A stretch of 64,000 bases of DNA from contig NZ_CAAAJC010000013.1 of assembly GCF_900640175.1 (NCBI RefSeq), positions 20,033 through 84,032 of the forward strand, read 5' to 3'. This stretch comes from Legionella sp. W10-070 (GTDB taxonomy: Bacteria > Pseudomonadota > Gammaproteobacteria > Legionellales > Legionellaceae). The position numbers and the translations under genes were made by a program. The first letter of the stretch is position 1. Every line of letters begins with the position of its first letter. This document shows, piece by piece, positions 43,746 to 53,856 of this stretch. The notes beneath the pieces were generated by a model. It saw nothing but the letters and a program-made list of their open reading frames with translations. It searched no databases and was not told where the DNA came from.

Positions 43746-43952
43746 TTAGCAGGTTAACCCGGTTTTGCTCTTTTGCAAATTCTGTTCTTTTTCCTGCTGC
43801 TTTAACTCTTTGACCAGTTTGCTAAATGCTCCCTTCTGGAACGTAAAGAGGTAGGCATGATAAGTGTGGTTTTTGGCTTTTTCCCCCGATTTATCATGTT
43901 TTGATTCTGTATTATCCCTTCCTTTTTGAGCATTGTTGTTATTTCTTGGCAT
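43746..43952 (-). CDS. Small hydrophilic protein, unknown
   Basis: The 68-residue product is rich in Lys, Asn and Gln, with a polar N-terminal half (MPRNNNNAQKGRD) and a helical C-terminal half (FSKLVKELKQQEKEQNLQK). AGGGAG eight bases before the ATG argues that it is translated. No function can be given. Confidence 0.55.
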   Translation of the reverse strand: MPRNNNNAQKGRDNTESKHDKSGEKAKNHTYHAYLFTFQKGAFSKLVKELKQQEKEQNLQKSKTGLTC

Positions 43953-44104
43953 AAATACTCCCTGGGTTGTTGGTAACAGATCAGATAACTATAACTGGAA
44001 TGAAATGTCCCAGTTTGCGATAGTTGGCAAAATTGCTCTATTCAAATCTTCCAATCTTTAAATTAACGCACTTATCACAGATAATCCAGCTCATTATTTC
44101 GGCT

Positions 44105-44254
44105 GCGATTTTAAGTGCGGTTTTTCCTTGAAAGTTGTAGCCTCGATGGAGCGCCAGCGAAATCGAGGGGCAGGGGTTTATTATCAAGTCCCGATCCCGG
44201 ATTTCACTGCGCTCCATCCGGGCATTAATTACCACCAACCGCAGTTTTAATCGC
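44105..44254. repeat. Palindromic element, family B, complete copy
   Basis: The outer ends GCGATTTTAAGTGCGGTT and the inverted AACCGCAGTTTTAATCGC flank inner arms GATGGAGCGCCAGCGAAATC and GATTTCACTGCGCTCCATC. It is about 150 bp long and the best-preserved copy of the family in the window. The gap 43953-44336 around it holds no gene. Confidence 0.85.
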
Positions 44255-44336
44255 ACCCCATTATTTCCTTATCTACTTTAAAAATAACGGGGGATCGGCA
44301 GTCTGTTGTTGCTTATATTACAGTTAAGACAATGAG

Positions 44337-45110
44337 CTAATCCCTTAAGCCAATTCCTTTTCTTAGTAAGACCATGTTAATCCCGGTCAACAGAATAACC
44401 ATGGCCGAAATGACTGCTAAGGCAACACTTATGTTTACTTCTTGCTGACCTATCATTGCATACCTTAAGGCATTGACCATATAAAGGATAGGGTTTAAAT
44501 GGGACACCGTTTGCCAAAAGGGGGGGAGCATGTTTGTTGCATAAAACACCCCTCCCAGATAGGTAAGCGGCGCAAGGACAAAGGTTGGAATGATCATGAC
44601 ATCATCAAAATTACGGGCAATCATTGCGTTAATAAAGCCAGCCAGAGAAAAAAGGGCGGATACTAGCAATACAACGAAAAAAGTTAATGGCAGATGATTG
44701 AACTGGATTTTGACAAAAAAGCAGGACACCAAAAAGACCAGAATGGCTACAATTAGCCCGCGCAACATTCCACCTAAAATATAACCAAATAGTAATAAAC
44801 TATCATGCATTGGGCTAACCAGCATTTCTTCAATGCTTTTTTGAAAGCGCACACTGAATAACGAAGTGGAGACATTACTGTAAGCATTGGTAATGACTGA
44901 CATCATAATAAGGCCGGGGGCTATAAATTGAGGATAACTGACCCCTTGAACTGGGCCTATACGTTCCCCGATGAGGCTGCCAAAAATCAGGAAGTATAAG
45001 GCTGTGGTAATTACCGGAGGTAAGAATACCTGACTGGCTATACGGAACATTCTTACTAATTCACGCCTTACCAGCGTATAAAGGGCAATAATTTGTTGTT
45101 TAATGGCCAT
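44337..45110 (-). CDS. yadH: ABC-2 type exporter permease (YadH-like)
   Basis: The 257-residue permease has six transmembrane helices. The segment GLIMMSVITNAYSNVSTSLFSVRFQKSIEEMLVSPM is typical of YadH/ABC-2 transporters, as is the LTYLGGVFYATNMLPPFWQ loop. It overlaps the ATPase gene by 11 bases and forms the export pair with it. The substrate is unknown. Confidence 0.92.
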   Translation of the reverse strand: MAIKQQIIALYTLVRRELVRMFRIASQVFLPPVITTALYFLIFGSLIGERIGPVQGVSYPQFIAPGLIMMSVITNAYSNVSTSLFSVRFQKSIEEMLVSPMHDSLLLFGYILGGMLRGLIVAILVFLVSCFFVKIQFNHLPLTFFVVLLVSALFSLAGFINAMIARNFDDVMIIPTFVLAPLTYLGGVFYATNMLPPFWQTVSHLNPILYMVNALRYAMIGQQEVNISVALAVISAMVILLTGINMVLLRKGIGLRD

Positions 45111-46014
45111 GATTGATGAGATCCAGAAAAAGTTCTTCCAAGCGATTGGTTTTATTTCGCATACTGTGAATGCTAAGTCCGTACTTGCTCAGTTCAGCAA
45201 ATACCTCATTAAGGGACCATTGATTATCAACCCTTAACTCAAAGGTATTGGCATCAATCAGGGTCGTGATGAAGGGGGGCATTTCTGGTAGTTCTTCAAT
45301 AGGTTTTTCCACATTAAAAATAAAGGTTTGATGGCGCAGGGTTTTTAAAAGTGCCTTCATTGAGGTATGTTCCACAATCATTCCCTGATTAATAATGGCA
45401 ATGTTTTTGCAGAGTTGTTCCGCTTCCTCCAGGTAGTGGGTGGTTAAAATAATCGTAGTGCCCTGCTGATTGGTGCGGGTTAAGAAATCCCACATACTGC
45501 GACGTATCTCGATATCGACGCCTGCAGTCGGTTCATCGAGGATTAATACTTTAGGCTGATGAATGAGTGCTCGGGCGATCATCAGCCGGCGTTTCATCCC
45601 ACCGGAAAGATGACGTACGATTGCATGCCGTTTTTCCCATAAGCCGAGTTGTTCCAATAACATTTTTGCTCTTGATTTTGCTTCCTGACGTCTAATCCCA
45701 TAATAACCGGCCTGGTTGATCAGAATTTGCTCGCAGTTTTCAAAAATATTCAGGTTAAATTCCTGGGGGACTAAGCCTAAGCATGATTTGGCTGATTCGG
45801 GATTTTCGTCCAAATCATAACCATGAATACGAATGCTGCCGGAGGTTTTGGTCAGCAGGGTGCTGATTACACCGATGGTTGTTGATTTGCCAGCGCCATT
45901 TGCCCCGAGAAGAGCAAAGAAATCCCCGGTATCAACCGTCAGGTCAATGCCTTTCAGAGCCTCAACGCCATTGGTATAGATTTTGCGTAATTGTTTGATT
46001 TCCAAGGCGTGCAT
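45100..46014 (-). CDS. yadG: ABC exporter ATPase (YadG-like)
   Basis: The 304-residue ATPase drives the adjacent permease. Walker A is GANGAGKSTT, the signature is HLSGGMKRRLMIARAL, and Walker B is VLILDEPTAGVD. The C-terminal 80 residues form the usual extra domain of this family. The ATG is at 46014 with AT-rich sequence upstream. Confidence 0.95.
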   Translation of the reverse strand: MHALEIKQLRKIYTNGVEALKGIDLTVDTGDFFALLGANGAGKSTTIGVISTLLTKTSGSIRIHGYDLDENPESAKSCLGLVPQEFNLNIFENCEQILINQAGYYGIRRQEAKSRAKMLLEQLGLWEKRHAIVRHLSGGMKRRLMIARALIHQPKVLILDEPTAGVDIEIRRSMWDFLTRTNQQGTTIILTTHYLEEAEQLCKNIAIINQGMIVEHTSMKALLKTLRHQTFIFNVEKPIEELPEMPPFITTLIDANTFELRVDNQWSLNEVFAELSKYGLSIHSMRNKTNRLEELFLDLINHGH

Positions 46015-46196
46015 AATAATTTGTATTTAAAAATTTTTCATTATACACGAGAAATTGGAGTTTTTCGTAAGTCCTGTCAATATTACCTGGTTGTTTCAAA
46101 CAGCTTAAGTCCGGATGTGCGCTTTCAGGTAAACTCTATGATCTATAAATTGCGTTTATAAATCCTCTACGATGGAATCTGAGTTTAATCAATAAA

Positions 46197-47372
46197 TTAA
46201 CCGTTCTTTCTGATACAAAAATACAGCCAATAACCCATACAGTTAACTAGCAGGTAAGCAAGCGCCAACGGGATTAAATTATCCACCGATATTTGGGTAG
46301 CAATCAGGGTGTAAAGACTAAATGCGATCCAGGTAGAGGCAAATAAAAAGGCATTACTTGATGCAGCCATATCAGGAAAATAGACAAGGCTTTCCCCAAC
46401 AAAAATAGGGAAAATAATCGCTGCGGCATAAACCATGAAAAAAACAGGAATAAAGGTGGTCACAGCCGAAATAGCGGAGGTTGACGCAATGATAAGTAAA
46501 ACCGTGCTCATTGCCGTCTGCAGTCCCAGCGCGAACATCATTTTTTTATGGGTGGCAATCTCAAAAAAAAGCCGGTTGGTCACATTACCCATAAACCAGG
46601 CGATACCGATGGATAAAGCGATGTAGCCATAGGCTACGGGTGAAAAGCCAAATTTGTTTTGAAAAATAAAAGGACCTAGTACAGTAAACAACGAAGTGTA
46701 GCCAAACATCACACTTAATAATAAGGTGATATACATAAATCCTTTGTTGTGAAGGATGAGGGAGTAATTTTGGCTAATTTGCTTTAATGAGAATGCCTTG
46801 GTATGTTCAATTGTCTCTTTAGTAAATAAAACAAGTAAAGACAACAAGAATACAATGTAGATTAAGATAAAATAAAAGCTCGCCTGCCAGCCAAAGTAAT
46901 GTTGGCAATAGCCGCCAATAAAGGGTGCGATGATAGGTGCCAAGGCAAAACTGATGGTTAAATAGTTAAATTTCTTTTTTAATTCATCTCCTTCAAAGCA
47001 ATCATTTAGTATGGCGCGAGCGGGTACTATCATAAAGGCACAGGCCAGACCTTGGAAAAATCGCGCAATGATAATTAAATTAACGGAGCCGGCAAACAAA
47101 ATGGCAACAACAGCAACAAATTGCATTATCAGGGAGCTTATAATAAGCCGTTTTCTGCCCAAGGCATCAGAAACAGGACCTGCCAGGTATTGGACCAGTC
47201 CCATCGCTAATACATAGGAAGTAATCGTCAGTTGCATTTGACTGTCTGAAACACCAAATTCATTCACCATGCTGGGTAGCGAGGGTAAGTAAATATCAGT
47301 GCCCAGTCCACCTAAGGGTACAATAAGGTTAGGCAGGATGGCGTAGTATCGTTTGCTCATTAATGCACTCAT
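46197..47372 (-). CDS. MFS transporter, Bcr/CflA drug-resistance type
   Basis: The 391-residue protein has 12 predicted transmembrane helices and the DHA1 Bcr/CflA signature GGLGTDIYLPSLPSM and GPVSDALGRKRLI. Such pumps export bicyclomycin, chloramphenicol-like drugs or small metabolites. The second ATG (MSKRYYAI, 47360) is an alternative start. It stands alone, between the ABC pair (same strand) and a divergent SDR. Confidence 0.9.
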   Translation of the reverse strand: MSALMSKRYYAILPNLIVPLGGLGTDIYLPSLPSMVNEFGVSDSQMQLTITSYVLAMGLVQYLAGPVSDALGRKRLIISSLIMQFVAVVAILFAGSVNLIIIARFFQGLACAFMIVPARAILNDCFEGDELKKKFNYLTISFALAPIIAPFIGGYCQHYFGWQASFYFILIYIVFLLSLLVLFTKETIEHTKAFSLKQISQNYSLILHNKGFMYITLLLSVMFGYTSLFTVLGPFIFQNKFGFSPVAYGYIALSIGIAWFMGNVTNRLFFEIATHKKMMFALGLQTAMSTVLLIIASTSAISAVTTFIPVFFMVYAAAIIFPIFVGESLVYFPDMAASSNAFLFASTWIAFSLYTLIATQISVDNLIPLALAYLLVNCMGYWLYFCIRKNG

Positions 47373-47638
47373 TCATCGTTTTGAATGAATTATCCCAATT
47401 TCCACATCGAAAAACCAACTTTAGATCATCCTGTTATCTTTCGGACAGATGAATGAGAATATTTAGCGCTCAAGATTAGGGCAATATACAATTATCATCT
47501 AATGTGGGATTCTTTATATACTTAAAATTTAAAGGAATTTATCATGCGTTTAGATGAAACATAGATGCAGGTTCTCTTATTCAAGTGCGAAGAGTGATTC
47601 TATTGCCAAGATTAATAATTTCATACAACAGGGTGGAT

Positions 47639-48514
47639 ATGCTTATGCGTTCTCAAGTCATTTTAATTACCGGCTGCTCCAGTGGCATTGGTCATGATGC
47701 TGCATTTTCTTTGGCGCAACGAGGCCACCAGGTGTTTGCTACCTGTCGTAAGGAAGAAGATGTAAAAAGACTGAAAGCTTCAGGCATTGATACAGTGCTC
47801 ATGAATATGAATGACACAGAGTCTATTCGGTTGGCTTTTCATGAAATAATTGAAAAATCTGCTGGTCGTTTGGATATCCTTATTAACAATGCAGGCTATG
47901 GTCAGACAGGGGCGTTAGAAGATGTTTCTCGCGAAGCTTTGCGGTTGCAGTTTGAAACAAATGTTTTCGGATTAATGGATTTGACTCGTCTTGTTATTCC
48001 GGTCATGCGTAAACAGGGACATGGAAGAATTATCAACATAAGTTCCATTTTAGGTTTAATCAGCATGCCTTTTCGTGGAGCTTATAATGCGTCGAAATAT
48101 GCCGTGGAGGGATTGAGTGATACATTGCGCCTGGAGCTGCAACCCTCTGGCATCCAGGTCATTACTATTGAGCCCGGACCCATAGAAAGTCGCTTTAGAG
48201 AAAACGCGGTTAATGGTTCCCTTAAGCTGATTAATAGCGAGAACAGTCATTTTAAAGCGCAGTACCAATTAATGTTAGGTGATTTTCAACAGAAAAAGTC
48301 AGACTCTGTGTTTACAAGAGGAACTGATGCAGTGATTGCCAAGCTGATCCATGCGATTGAATCAAACAAGCCTAGGGTCAAATATCGGGTTACTTTTCCT
48401 GCCCATTTCTTTGCATTTTTAAAGCGGGTGCTGACTGTCAGAATGCTGGACTCTATATTAAGCCGGGTGTCTAAAAAGGAGCTTGGCCAAATAAAGGATT
48501 TAAAACACCAATGA
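47639..48514 (+). CDS. Short-chain dehydrogenase/reductase
   Basis: This classical SDR of 291 residues has TGCSSGIG (NAD(P) binding), NNAGYG, and the catalytic Ser-Tyr-Lys in ISSILG and YNASK. The C-terminal region is long and includes hydrophobic and basic segments, like retinol dehydrogenase-type members. The substrate is unknown. I chose the ATG at 47639 (MLMRSQVILITG) after GGGTGG; the frame is open farther upstream but without homology features. Confidence 0.88.
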   Translation: MLMRSQVILITGCSSGIGHDAAFSLAQRGHQVFATCRKEEDVKRLKASGIDTVLMNMNDTESIRLAFHEIIEKSAGRLDILINNAGYGQTGALEDVSREALRLQFETNVFGLMDLTRLVIPVMRKQGHGRIINISSILGLISMPFRGAYNASKYAVEGLSDTLRLELQPSGIQVITIEPGPIESRFRENAVNGSLKLINSENSHFKAQYQLMLGDFQQKKSDSVFTRGTDAVIAKLIHAIESNKPRVKYRVTFPAHFFAFLKRVLTVRMLDSILSRVSKKELGQIKDLKHQ

Positions 48515-48561
48515 ATTTCTTCTAAATTCGTTATGGTTATTTAAGCATCCTGCTATTGGTT

Positions 48562-48855
48562 TTAAGGAAATGACAGGAACCGCTCTGCCGGGATGCAAGG
48601 GCTATCAATATATTCGCCGTTTATTTTTAGCACCATGTTTACATTAGCTCGTTGGTAACGTGCCAGCTGTTCGTACTGGGCTTGGTTTATATAAAGCCTT
48701 GTATTGCCACAATATACTAATGAATAGGCTGATGGGGAAGGTTTTACCCGGGCTGGGATATCGCATTCCCAGCGGAAACGTGTTAAATCACAATTTGCGA
48801 ATGCCATACTCAATGGCAAGATGAGCAAAATTGGAGCTATACTCATTTTGTTCAT
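48562..48855 (-). CDS. Small secreted protein with cysteines
   Basis: The 97-residue protein has a signal peptide ending after about residue 20 (SMAFA|NC). The mature part contains four Cys (NCDL, WECD, VYCGN, SPCIP), enough for two disulphides. I do not recognise the family. The ATG at 48855 follows GGAG at eight bases. It is divergent from the next gene. Confidence 0.65.
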   Translation of the reverse strand: MNKMSIAPILLILPLSMAFANCDLTRFRWECDIPARVKPSPSAYSLVYCGNTRLYINQAQYEQLARYQRANVNMVLKINGEYIDSPCIPAERFLSFP

Positions 48856-48927
48856 GGTAACCACTCCGTGATATTTTTAACTGTTATCGACTTCTAATAG
48901 TAATACTTTAATGCACAGGAGGTGCCC

Positions 48928-49791
48928 ATGAATCCATCGACAAAAGAGTATCTGGATGCATTACGTCAAGGTGATTATTTGCAGGTACTTGATTGGCTGG
49001 AGTTTATTGTTAACCATTATTCTGTGTCTGAGGGTGATGCGGACAGTATCCTTCAGCTTGCTATTTTTGAATTAATCCACCATGACTTTGGTCCTGGTGA
49101 TTTTCACCATATTAAAATCCTGTATGCTCTGCTGGAAGAGCAAGAGCCTCCTTTTGTTGAGCGAGTGGCATATAATGCCACAGTGCTATGCAATGCGGCC
49201 ATGCAGTATATGGTTTATGATAAACATGATTTACTTGCCTTTTACCGCTCTTCTCGGCAGATGGAATTTTCTGAGATAAGGGAATGGATGCAAAGAGATA
49301 ATCAGTTGCTCGATATGAACCAAAATAGCGAGGAGCTGATGAAACAATACGATTGTTTAAGTCAGTCCGTCTCAGTAGTGCAAAAAGAAGCCCGGGAGGT
49401 AAGGGATAAAATAGTTTATATCCTGAATTGCCGCCAGCTTCTGCAGAGCTATTTAGAGAAATTAGAAATAGCTAAAGGAGAAGAAAAATTAGCAGCTATC
49501 CGCTATGGCTTGATAAATTCCTTACACAGTTTCTTTATGGAGAAAACAGTAACGACGGCGGAAGTTATGGAGACTGCTGCTGAATTTATTAGCACCCTGA
49601 AAGAAATGGATCCATTTCCATGGGAAAAGGATTATTTGGATAAGTTATTTCCCAGTCGCTTTATCGATAATTCATCTATTCCTCGATTCTTTAAAATGAC
49701 AAAAAATTTCGAGCACTTTGCAGTGAAGGCAATTGGCAAGTTGTTGGCAGAGAATATCGGGCCAGAGGTGATACCTCCTAATGCTGGCTAG
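48928..49791 (+). CDS. Unknown helical protein
   Basis: The 287-residue protein is soluble and mainly helical, with a central charged segment (about 125-175, EELMKQYDCLSQSVSVVQKEAREVRDK) likely to form a coiled coil. No family was recognised. The ATG at 48928 follows AGGAGG at ideal spacing; the frame is open from a GTG two codons earlier. Convergent with ogt, which overlaps its end by four bases. It resembles the many lineage-specific helical proteins of Legionella, but effector status cannot be judged. Confidence 0.7.
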   Translation: MNPSTKEYLDALRQGDYLQVLDWLEFIVNHYSVSEGDADSILQLAIFELIHHDFGPGDFHHIKILYALLEEQEPPFVERVAYNATVLCNAAMQYMVYDKHDLLAFYRSSRQMEFSEIREWMQRDNQLLDMNQNSEELMKQYDCLSQSVSVVQKEAREVRDKIVYILNCRQLLQSYLEKLEIAKGEEKLAAIRYGLINSLHSFFMEKTVTTAEVMETAAEFISTLKEMDPFPWEKDYLDKLFPSRFIDNSSIPRFFKMTKNFEHFAVKAIGKLLAENIGPEVIPPNAG

Positions 49792-50282
49792 ACTTGATAG
49801 GGGGTATGGAGGCAAACAGGTGTTTCAACCTTAATACGCTCGTGATGAAGAAGGTGCAGCTTATAATGTAATGCTTCAGCGCGTCCCATATAGCCCCCTT
49901 GGTTACTTTTCCCTACGACACGGTGGCAGGGGATGAATAACGTAATGGGATTTTTTTTGCATGCCTGGCCAATGGCTCTTGGGCTGGATTGCAGCAGTCT
50001 TGCTAATTCCCCATAAGTTACCGTACGGCCAACAGGTATAACTAGCAAAGCATTCCACACTTGCTGTTGATAGGAAGTACCCTGGGGTTTTAGCGCCAAC
50101 TGAAATCGATGATGCGGATTGCTAAAATAACAACCAATTTCTTGACGAACAAAAGAAGTCAGGCGGTTAGTCTGATTATTTTGAACCGGGGTTTCACTAA
50201 AATTTGCCTGGTAAATATAATGTTCATCGTACGACACTTCAAGCCAACCAGCAGGAGTATTGAATGCAGTGACGATGAACAT
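49788..50282 (-). CDS. ogt: O6-alkylguanine-DNA alkyltransferase
   Basis: The 164-residue suicide enzyme transfers alkyl groups from O6-alkylguanine to its own Cys in PCHRVVGKSNQGGYMG. The helix-turn-helix region (VTYGELARLLQSSPRAIGQACKKNP) is intact. It lies 12 bases after rplS and may be read from the same transcript. Confidence 0.95.
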   Translation of the reverse strand: MFIVTAFNTPAGWLEVSYDEHYIYQANFSETPVQNNQTNRLTSFVRQEIGCYFSNPHHRFQLALKPQGTSYQQQVWNALLVIPVGRTVTYGELARLLQSSPRAIGQACKKNPITLFIPCHRVVGKSNQGGYMGRAEALHYKLHLLHHERIKVETPVCLHTPYQV

Positions 50283-50294
50283 GCTATTTATGAA

Positions 50295-50660
50295 TTAAAC
50301 TTCTTTTTTGGTGGTCAGTTTTTCTTTAATACGCGCTGCGCGGCCAGCCAAATCACGGAGGTAGTAGAGCTTGGCACGACGTACATCACCTCGGCGCTTA
50401 ACAGAGATACTGTCAACTATCGGGCTATAAGTTTGGAAAACCCGCTCAACGCCAACGCCATGAGAAATTTTGCGGACGGTGAAAGCTGAATTCAAACCGC
50501 GGTTTCGCTTGGCAATTACTACGCCTTCAAAGGCCTGCAAACGCTCACGTGTGCCTTCCTTTACCTTTACTTGCACTAAAACCGTATCCCCTGGGCTGAA
50601 GTCAGGAATGTTTTTGCCTTGCATTTGCTCAGCGTTTAATTGATCAATAATGTTGCTCAT
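50295..50660 (-). CDS. rplS: 50S ribosomal protein L19
   Basis: L19 sits at the interface between the two ribosomal subunits. Its signature [32 protein letters not shown] is present. The ATG at 50660 follows GAGGAGTGACA. It is the last gene of the classic ffh-rpsP-rimM-trmD-rplS order. Confidence 0.98.
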   Translation of the reverse strand: MSNIIDQLNAEQMQGKNIPDFSPGDTVLVQVKVKEGTRERLQAFEGVVIAKRNRGLNSAFTVRKISHGVGVERVFQTYSPIVDSISVKRRGDVRRAKLYYLRDLAGRAARIKEKLTTKKEV

Positions 50661-50769
50661 TGTCACTCCTCAAATTGGTAATCCTTTCAGAGATTACTAA
50701 CAATCCCATCCATTGAGAAAATGTGCAGGTTTAGTTTCTCACACATCTCTGGTGGTAGAACAGTTAGAT

Positions 50770-51519
50770 CTAGCAGGAATTACCCTGTTCGCTCTTAAAC
50801 TCGGTAAGTAGCCGCTTGTCTGCGTCACTTAACTGCATTTTTTTTAATAAATCCGGCCGCTTAAGCCAGGTTCTGCCAAGACTTTGCTTTCTGCGCCAGC
50901 GCTCAATATCCCGATGGTTACCACCCAGCAGCACCGATGGAACCTCCAGATCATTAACGGTCGCTGGCCTGGTGTAGTGCGGGTAGTCGAGCAAGCCATT
51001 CATAAACGAATCTTGCTCGGCTGATTGCAAACGCCCGAGGCTTCCAGGCAACAAGCGAATAATCGCATCAATGAATACCATGGCTGCCAATTCACCGCCG
51101 CTTAAAACAAAATCTCCCAACGACCACTCCTCATCTACATGATGAGTGATGATACGTTCATCTATTCCTTCATATCGTCCTGCTATAAAAAGCAATGACT
51201 GCTTTGCACTTGCAATCTGATTTAAATCAGATTGGTTAATTAACTTCCCCTGGGGGCTTAGATAAATAACCTTGCAAGAAGCTGGCATCTGGGTTTTGGC
51301 ATGATTAATTGCCTGATGTAAAGGCTCATACCGCATCACCATGCCCGGACCGCCGCCATAAGGCTTGTCATCAACCTGACGGTAAGCCCCAAGTCCCCAG
51401 TCACGTGGATTCCATAAATCCAGCTTGGCTATGTTTTGCCCGATTGCCCTTCCGATTACTCCATGCTTTAGTACTTCAAACATATCGGGCAACAGGGTTA
51501 TTATCCCCAAATGTAACAT
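50770..51519 (-). CDS. trmD: tRNA (guanine37-N1)-methyltransferase
   Basis: TrmD methylates G37 of tRNAs with SAM and prevents frameshifting. The trefoil-knot SPOUT motifs are clear: LSPQGKLINQ, LFIAGRYEGIDERI and SLGDFVLSGGELAAM. Length is normal (249). I start at ATG 51519 (MLHLGIITLLPDMFE), three bases after rimM; the upstream extension of the frame overlaps rimM and lacks homology. Confidence 0.97.
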   Translation of the reverse strand: MLHLGIITLLPDMFEVLKHGVIGRAIGQNIAKLDLWNPRDWGLGAYRQVDDKPYGGGPGMVMRYEPLHQAINHAKTQMPASCKVIYLSPQGKLINQSDLNQIASAKQSLLFIAGRYEGIDERIITHHVDEEWSLGDFVLSGGELAAMVFIDAIIRLLPGSLGRLQSAEQDSFMNGLLDYPHYTRPATVNDLEVPSVLLGGNHRDIERWRRKQSLGRTWLKRPDLLKKMQLSDADKRLLTEFKSEQGNSC

Positions 51520-51521
51520 AA

Positions 51522-52031
51522 CTAAAAATCCGTATCCCAATTAACCCTGATCACACCCTGAACAGGATTTATGTCAGTAATAAACTGATCTGGTAAATAC
51601 GGAATCAAGTGCCGCTTATCGCCTTTTATAACCAAAACATCGTTGGAGCCCGTGGGCATAATGTCCACTACAGTACCCAATGGTGTGTCTTGCTGGTCAA
51701 TTACTTGCATGCCAATAAGCTCATGCCAGTAATACTCGCCTGGCTTGAGTGAAGGAAGTTGTTTCCGACTAATGGCGATCTCTACATTAGTCAAGGCTGC
51801 AACCTCTTCACGCCCATGATAACCTTTAACTTGCGCGAGAATGGCTTTCTCATTTATTTCTACATGCAGCAAATTCAGTGGTTGCCATTGTTTGGCTATG
51901 CAAACATGCCAGTCACTATATTTCAGGATATTATCACGAGGTTCAGTAAAAGAATGAATAGTGATAAAGCCTTTAATCCCGTGCGGGCGACCGAAACGAC
52001 CGACAACAATCCAATCAGTAGCTTTTCCCAC
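51522..52031 (-). CDS. rimM: Ribosome maturation factor RimM
   Basis: The 169-residue protein binds S19 and assists 30S head assembly. It has the N-terminal beta-barrel (VVGRFGRPHGIKGFITIHSFTEP) and the PRC-barrel segment (EYYWHELIGMQVID). It starts two bases after the rpsP stop. Confidence 0.97.
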   Translation of the reverse strand: MGKATDWIVVGRFGRPHGIKGFITIHSFTEPRDNILKYSDWHVCIAKQWQPLNLLHVEINEKAILAQVKGYHGREEVAALTNVEIAISRKQLPSLKPGEYYWHELIGMQVIDQQDTPLGTVVDIMPTGSNDVLVIKGDKRHLIPYLPDQFITDINPVQGVIRVNWDTDF

Positions 52032-52032
52032 T

Positions 52033-52290
52033 TTATTCTGCGTTAGCGTTCTTTTTATATTCGTTAACTAAGGCGCGAACGCGGTCGGATAATTGAGCAC
52101 CTACACTTTGCCAATGGGCCAATTTATCCATTTCCAAATGTAAACGAACTTCTTGTCCTCGAGCGATAGGGTTGAAATAGCCAATGCGCTCGATGTAGTT
52201 ACCATCACGCCGTTTGCGACTGTCAGTAACAACCATGTTATAGAAAGGACGCTTTTTCGCGCCTGCTCTTGATAAACGTATAACTACCAT
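52033..52290 (-). CDS. rpsP: 30S ribosomal protein S16
   Basis: The 85-residue protein has the S16 pattern: [20 protein letters not shown], then [19 protein letters not shown]. It lies 84 bases after ffh on the same strand; an AT-rich spacer may contain a further promoter. Confidence 0.98.
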   Translation of the reverse strand: MVVIRLSRAGAKKRPFYNMVVTDSRKRRDGNYIERIGYFNPIARGQEVRLHLEMDKLAHWQSVGAQLSDRVRALVNEYKKNANAE

Positions 52291-52374
52291 TATGTTCCTC
52301 TTCTTAAGAGTGGTTACGTAAAAATGCCGTGTATTGTACGAAAATTAACTCGGCATTGGAAGTGATTAGCAGAA

Positions 52375-53772
52375 TTATTTGCGCTCATCGTCAGGAAATG
52401 AGTCTACTCCTGGAAATAGTCCTTTCATACCGGTCATTCCTCCGACTCCGCGCATCATCTGCTTCATGCCACCTGGCTTGGTGAATTTTTTCATCATTTT
52501 CTGCATTTGTTCAAATTGTTTGAGCAGGCGGTTGACATCCTGAATCTGGGTTCCTGAGCCCATGGCAATCCGTTTTTTACGTGAGCCAACTATTATTTTA
52601 GGAATACGGCGTTCTTTCGGCGTCATCGAGTTAATAATCGCAATGGTTTGATTCATTGCCTTATCATTAATCTGGCTCATCGCTTTTTGGGGCAACTGAC
52701 CCATGCCGGGGAGTTTACTCATCATGCCTGCTACGCCTCCCATTTTGTTCATCTGCAGGAGCTGTAGCTTGAAATCTTCCAAATCAAACCCTTTGCCTTT
52801 CTTAAGTTTTTTAGCCAGCTTTTCACTTGCTTGCTTATCCGCTTTGCGCTCTACTTCTTCAATTAAGGTAAGAATATCCCCCATTCCCAGGATACGTGAG
52901 GCAATCCTGTCGGGATAAAAAGGCTCAAGCGCCTCAATTTTCTCTCCGCTACCTAAGAATTTGATGGGTTGGCCGGTAATATGCTTTACCGAAAGGGCAG
53001 CACCACCACGGGCATCACCATCTGTTTTGGTCAGGATTACACCGGTTAGAGGTAAGGCATCGTGGAAAGCCTTTGCTGTGTTGGCAGCATCTTGACCTGT
53101 CATGCTATCAACAACAAACAGGGTTTCTATTGGATTAATGGCTTTGTGCAAAGCTTTTATTTCTGACATCATGTCAGTATCGATGTGCAAACGTCCGGCA
53201 GTATCAAGAATAAGGACGTCCATGTATTGTTTTTTTGCGCTATCCAGGGCCTTTTGGGCAATCGCTAATGGTTGCTCTGTGGCTTCCGCTGGAAAGAAAG
53301 CCACATCAATCTGCTCGGCTAATAATTTTAACTGTTCGATGGCTGCAGGCCTGTAGATATCTACACTGGCAAGCATGACTTTCTTGTTTTCCGTTTCTTT
53401 AAGATAGCGCGCTAATTTGGCGGTACTGGTCGTTTTACCTGACCCCTGCAGACCGGCCATTAAAAAAACAGCAGGAGGCTGCGTTTTAAAATCCAGTTCA
53501 GCGCGTGCATCGCCTAAAACATGAACTAATTCATCGTGCACTATTTTGATTAGCACCTGATCAGGCTTTAAAGCGCCGGCTACTTCCTGGCCTAAGGCTT
53601 TTTGCTTGATTTGTTCAATAAACTCTTTTACAACAGGAAATGCTACATCGGCCTCAAGTAACGACAGGCGGACTTCACGCAGCGCCTGCTGCATGTTTTC
53701 TTCAGTCAAGCGCCCTTGTCCGCTCAGATTTTTGAAAGCTCGGGTTAAACGTTCAGTTAAATTCTCAAACAT
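52375..53772 (-). CDS. ffh: Signal recognition particle protein Ffh
   Basis: Ffh binds the SRP RNA and signal sequences of nascent membrane proteins. The GTPase motifs are GLQGSGKTTSTAKLA, DTAGR and TKTDGDARGG. The Met-rich M domain ends the protein (MGSGTQIQDVNRLLKQFEQM, then GGMKQMM). Its RNA partner is encoded at 63557-63670 in this window. Confidence 0.98.
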   Translation of the reverse strand: MFENLTERLTRAFKNLSGQGRLTEENMQQALREVRLSLLEADVAFPVVKEFIEQIKQKALGQEVAGALKPDQVLIKIVHDELVHVLGDARAELDFKTQPPAVFLMAGLQGSGKTTSTAKLARYLKETENKKVMLASVDIYRPAAIEQLKLLAEQIDVAFFPAEATEQPLAIAQKALDSAKKQYMDVLILDTAGRLHIDTDMMSEIKALHKAINPIETLFVVDSMTGQDAANTAKAFHDALPLTGVILTKTDGDARGGAALSVKHITGQPIKFLGSGEKIEALEPFYPDRIASRILGMGDILTLIEEVERKADKQASEKLAKKLKKGKGFDLEDFKLQLLQMNKMGGVAGMMSKLPGMGQLPQKAMSQINDKAMNQTIAIINSMTPKERRIPKIIVGSRKKRIAMGSGTQIQDVNRLLKQFEQMQKMMKKFTKPGGMKQMMRGVGGMTGMKGLFPGVDSFPDDERK

Positions 53773-53856
53773 GACGAATGCTCTAATAAAAAAGATACTG
53801 TAACCGGTTACTATAGCATAATAGTAAGTAAGGTTACTAAACTATTAATGCCTTAC

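Noticed and set aside
44038..44256. 72-codon minus-strand frame
   Set aside because: Generated by the repeat at 44105-44254.
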